Below are positions 1 to 6,932 of a stretch of 46,722 nt of DNA, in pieces. A model generated the notes under the pieces. That model saw nothing but the letters and a program-made list of their open reading frames with translations. It was not told the origin of the DNA and ran no database searches. The stretch covers positions 1 through 46,722 of the forward strand of contig NZ_JANJOU010000039.1 in NCBI RefSeq assembly GCF_024594815.1. The letters are read 5' to 3'. The stretch is from Roseomonas populi. GTDB lineage: Bacteria > Pseudomonadota > Alphaproteobacteria > Acetobacterales > Acetobacteraceae. Both the position numbers and the translations under genes were made by a program. Each line of letters starts with the position of its first letter. Position 1 is the stretch's first letter.

Positions 1-27
1 AGCCCGGCGCAGTTCTCGTTCACTCAT
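1..27 (-). CDS. Partial transposase-like N-terminus, runs off the left edge
   Basis: Read leftward from an ATG at 27, the frame gives MSERELRRA before the window ends. The same frame is open upstream (GWVA before the Met), so the real start may be further right. Short MSEREL-type starts are common in ISNCY-family transposases. Only nine residues are visible, so the call leans on the repeats next to it. Confidence 0.3.
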
Positions 28-130
28 GGCCACCCAGCCCACCGCCGCCTCCACATCCCAAGCTCACCTTGGCGGAGGCTGACATTTCTGCTTTGCCTAA
101 GGGTGACACTTTAGCTTTGCGCCTACACCC
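1..130. mobile_element. Probable end of an insertion sequence (ISNCY/IS1202-like)
   Basis: Two near-identical 16-bp units (GACATTTCTGCTTTGC at 81-96 and GACACTTTAGCTTTGC at 105-120) sit 24 bp apart just outside the start of a leftward reading frame that runs off the window. Subterminal direct repeats in front of a transposase start are typical of IS ends. The pattern and the MSEREL-type N-terminus recall ISNCY/IS1202-like elements; this is from memory of the family. The outer boundary, near 130, is not fixed because the other end is outside the window. Confidence 0.4.
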
Positions 131-138
131 ATAAGGTG

Positions 139-154
139 CATAATATGAATTATG
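139..154. promoter_or_regulatory. AT-rich inverted repeat CATAAT-N4-ATTATG
   Basis: A 6-bp inverted repeat with a 4-nt spacer lies in the only AT-rich patch between the IS end and the SDR gene. It could be an operator or part of the IS target region. No gene starts rightward from it, because the SDR at 227-1093 points left and ends here. Confidence 0.25.
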
Positions 155-226
155 TAAAAGAAACGTGCATTTGCGTCGTCTTTTCATGAGGTTAGCGGAC
201 TGGCGGGACCAGTAGCAGATCGGCTC

Positions 227-1093
227 TCAGTCTCTGGCGATGCCAACCCCGAGCCCGCCATCGACCAGAAGGCAGTGGCCATTCACGTAAGAAGCTTCGT
301 TCGAGATAAGGAACAGGGCAGCATAGGCCACCTCCCAGCCTGTTCCCTGCCGCCCGAAGGGTACGAAGGCAGCCCGGCTGGGCCGGTTTCGGCTGGCATC
401 CCGCCCCATCGGCGTATCCATCAGCCCTGGCGCGACGCTGTTGCAACGGATGCCCATCGGCTCTCCCGCCCGGGCGATGCTCCGCGCCAGCGCCACCTGC
501 GCCGCCTTGGAGGCCTCATATGCCGGGTTGCGCGATGCCGCCCTGTGACTCGCCAGCGAGGAGATCAGCACGATCGCACCGCCGGGCGCCATGACCCGCA
601 GCGCCTGTTGCGCGAAGAGCATGTTGCTCCGGACGTTGACCGCGAAGACGCGGTCCCAGTCCTCTGTCGTCAGCTCGTCCATCTTCTGGCGAGTCGAGAT
701 GCCGACGTTCAGCACCAGCCCATCAAGGCCGCCAAGGTTTTCCCTTGCCTCTTCGACCGCGCGAGGAATCGCTCCGGCGTCGGAGACGTCGGCCAGGATC
801 GGGACGGCGACTCCCCCTTCCCGCCCGATGATGGCGCAGGTCTCCATCAACGCATCCCGCGCATTGTCGAGGCACGCGACCGAAGCACCTTCCCGGGCGA
901 AGAGCACGGCCATGGCGCGGCCATTCCCCACCGGCGGCTCCGGCTCGGCGCTGGCGCGCTGGCCCGCCCCCACCACGAGCACGCGCCGGCCCGCGAGGCG
1001 CCGGAACCGCGGCCCCTGCCCCAGGGTTTCGGGATGAACCTGGCGGCTGGCATCCTCGGTCCGGGGGGTGCGGTTCACGGCGGGTGCGTCCAT
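227..1093 (-). CDS. SDR family NAD(P)-dependent oxidoreductase
   Basis: A 288-residue short-chain dehydrogenase/reductase that should oxidise or reduce a hydroxyl/keto group with NAD(P)(H). The Rossmann glycine motif is stretched (GAGQRAS... through GNGRA, about residues 42-60). The NAG-equivalent is NVG, the catalytic Ser lies in LISSLAS, and the Tyr/Lys pair is in YEASK; a DGG motif closes the C-terminus. The first 30 residues are an extra Pro/Arg-rich leader. A GGAAGGA ribosome site precedes the ATG at 1093. It is divergent from the MDR gene at 1180. Its nearest relative in the window is the SDR at 6096. Substrate unknown. Confidence 0.85.
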   Translation of the reverse strand: MDAPAVNRTPRTEDASRQVHPETLGQGPRFRRLAGRRVLVVGAGQRASAEPEPPVGNGRAMAVLFAREGASVACLDNARDALMETCAIIGREGGVAVPILADVSDAGAIPRAVEEARENLGGLDGLVLNVGISTRQKMDELTTEDWDRVFAVNVRSNMLFAQQALRVMAPGGAIVLISSLASHRAASRNPAYEASKAAQVALARSIARAGEPMGIRCNSVAPGLMDTPMGRDASRNRPSRAAFVPFGRQGTGWEVAYAALFLISNEASYVNGHCLLVDGGLGVGIARD

Positions 1094-1136
1094 GGTTCGA
1101 TCCTTCCTGCAAGGGTATCTGCTAGGCGCGGCTCGG

Positions 1137-1152
1137 GAGTTCCGACAAACTC
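1137..1152. promoter_or_regulatory. Inverted repeat in the SDR/MDR divergent promoter region
   Basis: GAGTT-N6-AACTC lies midway in the 86-nt gap between the divergent SDR (start 1093) and MDR (start 1180) genes. Its position suits an operator, but no cognate regulator is adjacent. Weak evidence. Confidence 0.25.
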
Positions 1153-1179
1153 GCCGGCAACGGAGAGGAGAAGCGCCGC

Positions 1180-2151
1180 ATGAGGGCCGTGGTGGTGACG
1201 GAGGACGGGCCCAGGCTGCAGGAGGTTCCGGTCCCGCGCCCCGGCCGTTCGGAGGTGCTTGTCCGCGTGCGCGCGGCCGGGCTGAACCGGGCGGATCTCG
1301 GCATGGCGGCGGGGCGGGCCCACGGGGCGCAGGGCGGCGCGGGCACGGTGCTCGGCCTGGAATGGGCGGGGGAGGTGGAAGCGGTCGGGGCCGAGGTGAC
1401 GGAACTCCGGCCTGGCGACCGCGTGATGTGCTCCGGCGCCGGCGGCTACGCCGAGTACGCGGTGGCCGATCTGGGCCGCGTCAGCCGGCTGCCGGCCAGC
1501 AACATCGGCTTCGCCCAGGCCGCGACGCTGCCCGTCGCGCTGCAGACCATGCACGACGCGGTCGTGACCAACGGGCGCCTGAGGCAAGGCGAGGCGGTGC
1601 TGGTGCAGGGCGCCAGCTCCGGCGTGGGGCTGATGGCGATGCAGATCGCGCGCGAGATGGGCGCGGGGCTGGTCATCGGCACCTCCACCAACCCGGAGCG
1701 CCGGGCGAGGCTGCAGGAGTTCGGGGCGGGGCTGGCCATCGACACGGGCGACGCCGCCTGGCCCGACGCCGTGCTCTCCGCCACGGACGGGCGCGGCGTG
1801 GATCTTCTCGTGGACCAGGTTTCCGGGCCCATGATGAACGCGAACCTGCGGGCCACCGCCATTCTTGGCCGCATCGTCAATGTCGGCCGCCTCGGTGGGG
1901 CCTCGGCGCCCTTCGACTTCGACCTGCACGCGCTGCGCCGCATCGCCTATGTCGGCGTCACCTTCCGCACCCGGAGCGTGGAGGAGGTGCGCGAGATCAA
2001 CCGCCGCATGCGCGCCGACCTCTGGAGCGCGTTGGAGGCCGGACGTCTGCAGTTGCCGGTCGCGGCCGAGTACGCGCTGGAGGAGGCGGCCGAGGCGCTG
2101 GCTCATATGCGGGCCAACCGGCACTTCGGGAAGATCGTGCTGCGGGTGTGA
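1180..2151 (+). CDS. Quinone oxidoreductase-like MDR (zinc-independent alcohol dehydrogenase family)
   Basis: A 323-residue medium-chain dehydrogenase/reductase of the NADPH:quinone oxidoreductase/enoyl reductase type. The N-terminal GroES-like domain has GLNRADLGMAAG and GLEWAGEVEAVG. The nucleotide-binding domain contains QGASSGVGLMAMQIA (about residues 144-158). The C-terminus ends with the usual ANRHFGKIVLRV. No structural-zinc cysteine cluster is visible, as expected for QOR proteins. GGAGAGGAG upstream gives a strong ribosome site. Likely NADPH-dependent reduction of an enone, enoyl thioester or quinone; substrate not deducible. Confidence 0.85.
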   Translation: MRAVVVTEDGPRLQEVPVPRPGRSEVLVRVRAAGLNRADLGMAAGRAHGAQGGAGTVLGLEWAGEVEAVGAEVTELRPGDRVMCSGAGGYAEYAVADLGRVSRLPASNIGFAQAATLPVALQTMHDAVVTNGRLRQGEAVLVQGASSGVGLMAMQIAREMGAGLVIGTSTNPERRARLQEFGAGLAIDTGDAAWPDAVLSATDGRGVDLLVDQVSGPMMNANLRATAILGRIVNVGRLGGASAPFDFDLHALRRIAYVGVTFRTRSVEEVREINRRMRADLWSALEAGRLQLPVAAEYALEEAAEALAHMRANRHFGKIVLRV

Positions 2152-2164
2152 CGGGGCACGCCCT

Positions 2165-3742
2165 TCAGCCCACGGCCCGGGCCTGCCCTTCCCAGTAGGG
2201 CGCGCGCAACGCCTTCTTGTCGGGCTTGCCGAGCACGGTGAGGGGCAGGCTCTCCACGAAGTCCACCGTCTTGGGAGCGGCGACGGCGCCCTTGCGCTCC
2301 TTCACGAGGGCCGCGAGCTCCGCGGCCGAGACGGCCATGCCGGGGCGGCAGACGACGATCGCCTTCACCGCCTCGCCCCAGCGCGGGTCCGGCACGCCGA
2401 TCACGGCGGCGGCGGAGACGGCGGGATGGGCGGTCAGCACGTCCTCCACCTCCTTCGGGAAGACGTTGAAGCCGCCGGACACGACCATGTCCTTCTTGCG
2501 ATCCACGATGAAGAAGAAGCCGCGCGCGTCGCGATAGGCCATGTCCCCCGTGTGGAGCCAGCCGTTGCGCAGCACCTCCGCCGTCAGCTCCGGCTGCTTC
2601 AGGTAGCCCGCCATCGCCAGCGGCCCGCGGACGCAGATCTCGCCGATCTCGCCCTGCGGCACTTCCTCGTCCCGCTCGTCCAGGAGACGCACCGTGATGC
2701 CCGGATAGGGCTTGCCGGCGGAGGAGAGGATGCGCTCGTCCCGGTCGGTATGGTCGAGGCGGGAAAGGGTGAGGATGGCGCTCGGCGCCTCGCTCTGCCC
2801 GTAGCCCTGCTGCAGCACGGGGCCGAAGACCCCCAGCGCCTCCTTGATGCGGGCAGGCGACATCGGCGCTGCGCCGTACATCAGCGTCTCCAGCCCGGAG
2901 AAGTCGGTTCTCCGCGTGCGCGGGTGGTCCAGCAGCTTGTAGACCATGGTGGGCACCAGGAAGGTGGCGGTGGCGCCGTGCTCCTCCATCGCGTCCAGGA
3001 AGCGGTCGGGGTCAAAGCCCTTCTGCAGAATCACCGTGCCGCCGCGCCAGAGGACGGGGATCAGCGTGGCGCCCGCCCCGTGCGAGATGGGGGTGGGGCA
3101 GAGAAAGCGCGGTGCGTCGCTCCAGGCGCGGCCGGCCATCAGCAGCAGCGTCTGCGTCATTGTCGCGCGGCCCGGCAGCATCACGCCCTTCGGCCGGCCC
3201 GTGGTGCCGCCGGTATAGGCCAGGCGGATGATGTCGTCCGGCGTCGCCTCGGACGGAAGCGGGGCCGGGGTGTGGCGGGCCGCCTCCGCCCAGAAGCCGG
3301 GAAGGTCGCCGGCGGCCTCGTGCAGGTACCAGTGCGCCACGCCCGGTACGCGGCCGCGCAGGGCGAGGGTTCGCTCGGCATAGGCGCCGTCCGCCAGCAT
3401 CATCCGCGCGTCGCAGTGCTCGAGGATGTAGGCGTGGTCCTCGATCCCACCCATTGCCTGCAGCGTGACGGAGCGGAGGCCGAGCAGGTAGAGGGCGGCG
3501 GTGACGAAGAAGACCTCCGGCCGGTTGCCGGAGAGCTGCACCACCGTGTCGCCCTTCCGCAGGCCGAGGGCGCGGAGGTGCTGCACGGTGCGGCTGATCG
3601 CGTCCCGCGTCTCCGCGTAGGTGAAGCGGCGAGCGCCGTCGATGAAGGCGGTCTTGTCGGGAAAGCGGTCCAGCAGCGTGACGATCATGTCGCCGACGGT
3701 GCCGCCATCGTAGACGGAGGGCCTGTGCTGCTGCTCGTCCAT
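2165..3742 (-). CDS. AMP-forming acyl-CoA synthetase/ligase
   Basis: A 525-residue ANL-superfamily ligase that activates a carboxylic acid to its acyl-CoA through an acyl-adenylate. Visible motifs are the P-loop YTGGTTGRPKGVM, the YGQSEAP adenylate motif, the hinge KKDMVVSGGFNVFPKEVEDV, and the C-terminal catalytic lysine in LGKPDKKALR. The Met at 3742 is preferred over one 33 nt upstream because AAGGAG lies just in front of it. Convergent with the MDR gene (gap 13 nt) and divergent from the iron-ADH operon at 3866. The pocket residues do not reveal whether the acid is aromatic, fatty or branched. Confidence 0.88.
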   Translation of the reverse strand: MDEQQHRPSVYDGGTVGDMIVTLLDRFPDKTAFIDGARRFTYAETRDAISRTVQHLRALGLRKGDTVVQLSGNRPEVFFVTAALYLLGLRSVTLQAMGGIEDHAYILEHCDARMMLADGAYAERTLALRGRVPGVAHWYLHEAAGDLPGFWAEAARHTPAPLPSEATPDDIIRLAYTGGTTGRPKGVMLPGRATMTQTLLLMAGRAWSDAPRFLCPTPISHGAGATLIPVLWRGGTVILQKGFDPDRFLDAMEEHGATATFLVPTMVYKLLDHPRTRRTDFSGLETLMYGAAPMSPARIKEALGVFGPVLQQGYGQSEAPSAILTLSRLDHTDRDERILSSAGKPYPGITVRLLDERDEEVPQGEIGEICVRGPLAMAGYLKQPELTAEVLRNGWLHTGDMAYRDARGFFFIVDRKKDMVVSGGFNVFPKEVEDVLTAHPAVSAAAVIGVPDPRWGEAVKAIVVCRPGMAVSAAELAALVKERKGAVAAPKTVDFVESLPLTVLGKPDKKALRAPYWEGQARAVG

Positions 3743-3812
3743 GAGGCCCGGCTCCTTCCTTCCACGTTCCCTCACCCGGCGCCTTGACTACGGCACATCG
3801 GAGCGATCTACA

Positions 3813-3825
3813 TCCTATCGTAGGA
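3813..3825. promoter_or_regulatory. Inverted repeat TCCTA-TCG-TAGGA between divergent operons
   Basis: A perfect 5-bp inverted repeat with a 3-nt spacer sits in the 123-nt gap between the leftward acyl-CoA ligase (start 3742) and the rightward iron-ADH operon (start 3866). A TTGACT hexamer is at 3784-3789. The arrangement suggests a shared operator for both transcription units. No regulator gene is immediately adjacent; the IclR protein at 10443 is the nearest candidate of a suitable class. Confidence 0.4.
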
Positions 3826-3865
3826 CGCGGCGGGAACAAGCCGCTGCTCGTGCACGAGGAAGCGA

Positions 3866-5032
3866 ATGCCCGACCCTGCGCTGTCATCCTTCGGCATGGG
3901 CTGGCCGAACCCGGCCCTCTTCGGGTGCGGCAGCGTCGCGCAGCTCGGGGACTGTCTGCGCGGGCTGGGCGCCACGCGCGTGCTCCTCGCCTCCGATGCC
4001 GGATTGCAGAAAGCGGGGCTGGTGGAGCGCGTGGCCGGCCTGCTCCGCGATGCCGCCCTGCCGGTGGAAATCTACACCGGCGTCAGCCCCAACCCGCGCG
4101 AGGTGGAGGTGGAGGCGATCCACGCGCGTTGGGCGACGGCGGACTGCGACGCAGTCGTGGCGCTCGGCGGCGGGAGCACCATCGACGCGGTGAAGGGCGC
4201 CTGCCTGCGCCGCTTCACCCGCCGCTCCCTCGACAGCCTCTTCGACGACGGCATCCACGAGCACCCGCAGCAGCCGCTGCGCTTCGTCGCGGTCCCCACC
4301 ACCTCCGGCACGGGCAGCGAGACGACGCTGGGCGCGGTGCTGAAGACGCCCCGGCGCAAGCTGGTGCTGCGGAGCGAGCACCTGCGGCCGGCCCTCACCC
4401 TGCTCGACCCGGAGCTGGTGGCGAGCCTTCCCCCGCGCGCCACGGCCGCCACGGGGCTGGACGTGATCATGCACGCGCTGGGCGTCCTCACCTCCAACCG
4501 CCCGCACCCGATCGGCGACATGGTGGGAGCGGAGGCCATGCGGCGGGCCGCCGCGCATCTTCTCCGCGCGGTGGAGGACGGCCGCGACATGGAGGCGCGG
4601 GCCGAGATGATGCTGGCCAGCTACCTGGCCGGCCACGGCATCACGCTGAAGGGCGTGGACGGCATCCACGGCCTTTCTACGCCCGTGGAGTCCCTGACGG
4701 ACTGCACCCACGCCGATTCCCTCGGCGTGATCTTTCCCCATGTCATGCGCTTCAACATGCCGGTCGCGGCCGGGCGATACGCCTGCATCGCGCGGATGAT
4801 CGGCGTCGCGGGCAGAGAGGCATCGGAGGAGGCGGCGGCGGAGGCGCTGGTGGCGCATCTCACCGCCCTGCGGGACCGCTTCGGCATGCCGGACCGCCTC
4901 GGCGCGCTCGGCGTGGAGCGCGCTATGATTCCGGAACTGGCACGACAGGCCCAGCTGAGCGCCGCGACCCAGGGCAATGCGCGCCCGCTCGGCACCGCGG
5001 ACGCCGCCGCGCTCTACGAGAGGATGATCTGA
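3866..5032 (+). CDS. Iron-containing alcohol dehydrogenase (maleylacetate reductase-like)
   Basis: A 388-residue group III dehydrogenase. The N-terminal NAD(P)-binding part has GGGSTIDAVKGA; TTSGTGSE follows. The metal-binding residues are in place: Asp and His in TGLDVIMHAL, His in DGIHGL and His in CTHADSLG. This family includes lactaldehyde/butanol dehydrogenases and maleylacetate reductases; the sequence alone does not choose. It is the first gene of a three-gene operon, its stop overlapping the next start (TGATG). Co-transcription with an AMACR-like protein and an SDR suggests oxidation of a hydroxy or aldehyde intermediate in a branched-acid pathway. Confidence 0.85.
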   Translation: MPDPALSSFGMGWPNPALFGCGSVAQLGDCLRGLGATRVLLASDAGLQKAGLVERVAGLLRDAALPVEIYTGVSPNPREVEVEAIHARWATADCDAVVALGGGSTIDAVKGACLRRFTRRSLDSLFDDGIHEHPQQPLRFVAVPTTSGTGSETTLGAVLKTPRRKLVLRSEHLRPALTLLDPELVASLPPRATAATGLDVIMHALGVLTSNRPHPIGDMVGAEAMRRAAAHLLRAVEDGRDMEARAEMMLASYLAGHGITLKGVDGIHGLSTPVESLTDCTHADSLGVIFPHVMRFNMPVAAGRYACIARMIGVAGREASEEAAAEALVAHLTALRDRFGMPDRLGALGVERAMIPELARQAQLSAATQGNARPLGTADAAALYERMI

Positions 5033-6099
5033 TGCCTGCCCCCCTGCACGGCCTGCGTGTGCTCGACTTCTCGGAGCTTCTTCCCGGTCCTTTCCTGACA
5101 GGCTGCCTGGCGGAACTCGGCGCCGAGGTGCTGAAGGTGGAGCGCCCGCCCGCCGGCGATCCGGTGCGGCGGATGTCGCCCGGCGTCTTCGGCGCGGTGA
5201 ACCGCGGCAAGCGCAGCGCGGTGATCGACCTGAAGCAGCCGGAGGGCCGCGAGAGGGCCCTCGCGCTCGCCGCCGAGCACGACGTGCTGGTGGAAAGCTT
5301 CCGCCCGGGAGTGATGGCGCGGCTGGGGCTGGGCTACGCGGATCTGGCCGCCATCAGCCCGCGCCTGGTCTATGCCTCGCTGAGCGGTTACGGGCAGGAC
5401 GGGCCCTATGCCGCGGTGCCCGGCCATGACCTGAACTACCTGTCTGTGGCGGGGATGCAGTCCATCTCGGGCGGCGGCGCAGGCGTGCCGGTGGCGGATC
5501 TCTGCGGCTCCGTGTACGGGCTGGCGGGCGTGCTGGCAGCCCTGGTGCAACGCGGCGTCACGGGGCGGGGGCAGTTCCTCGACGTGTCGCTGACGGAATG
5601 CGCCCTGCACTGGATGAACCCGCGCCTCGGCCGCTTCGCCGGCGCGGGGGCAGACACGCTGGAGGCGCAGCGCCGCATGTCCCTCGCCCGCCCGGGCTAC
5701 GGCGCCTTCCCGTGCCGGGACGGCCGCGCGATCAGCATCGGCGCGCTGGAGGATCATTTCTGGGCCCGCCTCGCCGCGGCCCTGAGGCTGGCACCCTTCG
5801 ACACGGCCGACCACTCGCGCATGGCCCAGCGCGTGCCGGAGACCGAGGCGATCAACGCCCTGATCGGTGCCCGCTGCGCCGAGGAGGACAGCGCCGGGCT
5901 GCTGGAGCGCCTCCTCGCCGCCGACGTGCCGGCCGCACCGGTGCTGGCGCCGGGCGAGTTGGCGGGCTTTCCCCATTTCGTGGCGCGCGGCGCGATGCAG
6001 GAGACGGAAGCCGGCCCGCTCGCCCGCTTTCCCGTGCGGCTTGAGGGAATGGAAGCGCTCGGGCCCGCGCCCGCGCTGAACGCGGGCACCGGCCGATGA
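5032..6099 (+). CDS. CoA transferase family III, alpha-methylacyl-CoA racemase-like
   Basis: A 355-residue CaiB/BaiF-family protein. It begins PLHGLRVLDFSELLPGPF and has the GYGQDGPYA stretch followed by GHDLNY, then PVADLCGS. In alpha-methylacyl-CoA racemases the His-Asp of GHDxNY and the later Asp are the acid/base residues, and about 360 residues is their usual length, shorter than formyl-CoA transferase types. The family is therefore more likely to epimerise a 2-methylacyl-CoA than to transfer CoA, though this is not certain. The ATG at 5032 overlaps the upstream stop, and the stop overlaps the next start (ATGA). This points to a substrate with a methyl branch alpha to the thioester. Confidence 0.8.
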   Translation: MPAPLHGLRVLDFSELLPGPFLTGCLAELGAEVLKVERPPAGDPVRRMSPGVFGAVNRGKRSAVIDLKQPEGRERALALAAEHDVLVESFRPGVMARLGLGYADLAAISPRLVYASLSGYGQDGPYAAVPGHDLNYLSVAGMQSISGGGAGVPVADLCGSVYGLAGVLAALVQRGVTGRGQFLDVSLTECALHWMNPRLGRFAGAGADTLEAQRRMSLARPGYGAFPCRDGRAISIGALEDHFWARLAAALRLAPFDTADHSRMAQRVPETEAINALIGARCAEEDSAGLLERLLAADVPAAPVLAPGELAGFPHFVARGAMQETEAGPLARFPVRLEGMEALGPAPALNAGTGR

Positions 6100-6932
6100 G
6101 CGCCGCTCTGCCGCCACGCATCGCGCGGGACTTGGAGGGCAAAGTGGCGATCGTCACCGGCGCGGGATCTCGCGCCGAGGGCATCGGCAATGGCCGCGCC
6201 TCCGCCATCCTCCTGGCCGAGGCCGGGGCCCGGGTGGTGCTGGTGGACGCGAACCGCGCCTGGGCCGAGCGGACGGCGGAGATGATCGCCTCCGAGGGCG
6301 GCCAATCCCTCGTGGTCGAGGCCGACGTGACGCGGCAGGAGGATTGCCGGCAAATCGTGGAGAATGCCGTCGCCCGCTTCGGCGGCGTGGACGTGCTGGT
6401 GAACAATGTCGGCATCGGCGGCCCGAAGGGGACGGCGGTGGAGGTGGATCTGGAGGCCTGGAACCACGGCCTCCTCGTGAACGTCACCTCCATGATGCTG
6501 ATGGCGAAGTTCGCGGTGCCGGAGATGGCGCGGCGCGGCGGCGGGGCAATCGTGAACATCGCCTCCGTGGCGGGGCTGCGCGGCGGCACGCCAAACCTCC
6601 TCTACCCGACATCCAAGGGCGCGGTGGTGAACATGACCCGCGCCATGGCCGTGCACCACGCGCGGGAGGGCATCCGCGTGAACTGCGTCTGCCCGGGCAT
6701 GCTTCACACGCCGATGATGTACGCGGGCGGCATGTCGGAGGAGATGCGGGAGGCGCGGCGCAACCGGTCGCTCCTCCGCACGGAGGGATCGGGCTGGGAT
6801 TGCGGGGCGGCGGTGCTCTACCTCGCCTCCGGCCATGCCCGCTGGGTCACGGGCACGATCCTGCCTGTGGATGCGGGCGCGACGGCGACCACCTCGCTCG
6901 ACCTGCCGGATCGGCGGCAACCGCCGCCTTAG
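6096..6932 (+). CDS. SDR family oxidoreductase
   Basis: A 278-residue short-chain dehydrogenase with VTGAGSRAEGIGNGRA as glycine motif, NNVG, catalytic Ser in IASVAG, and Tyr/Lys in YPTSK. The glycine loop is longer than the classical TGxxxGxG, a feature shared with the SDR at 227. It is the last gene of the 3866-6932 operon, joined by a 4-nt overlap. It ends tail to tail with the NDP-forming synthetase, overlapping by 4 nt. Probably a 3-hydroxyacyl-CoA or alcohol dehydrogenase step; substrate unknown. Confidence 0.85.
   Translation: MSAALPPRIARDLEGKVAIVTGAGSRAEGIGNGRASAILLAEAGARVVLVDANRAWAERTAEMIASEGGQSLVVEADVTRQEDCRQIVENAVARFGGVDVLVNNVGIGGPKGTAVEVDLEAWNHGLLVNVTSMMLMAKFAVPEMARRGGGAIVNIASVAGLRGGTPNLLYPTSKGAVVNMTRAMAVHHAREGIRVNCVCPGMLHTPMMYAGGMSEEMREARRNRSLLRTEGSGWDCGAAVLYLASGHARWVTGTILPVDAGATATTSLDLPDRRQPPP

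Noticed and set aside
1865-3787. Rightward open frame of 640 codons
   Set aside because: Antisense to the acyl-CoA ligase, whose motifs are complete; the frame overlaps the MDR gene as well.
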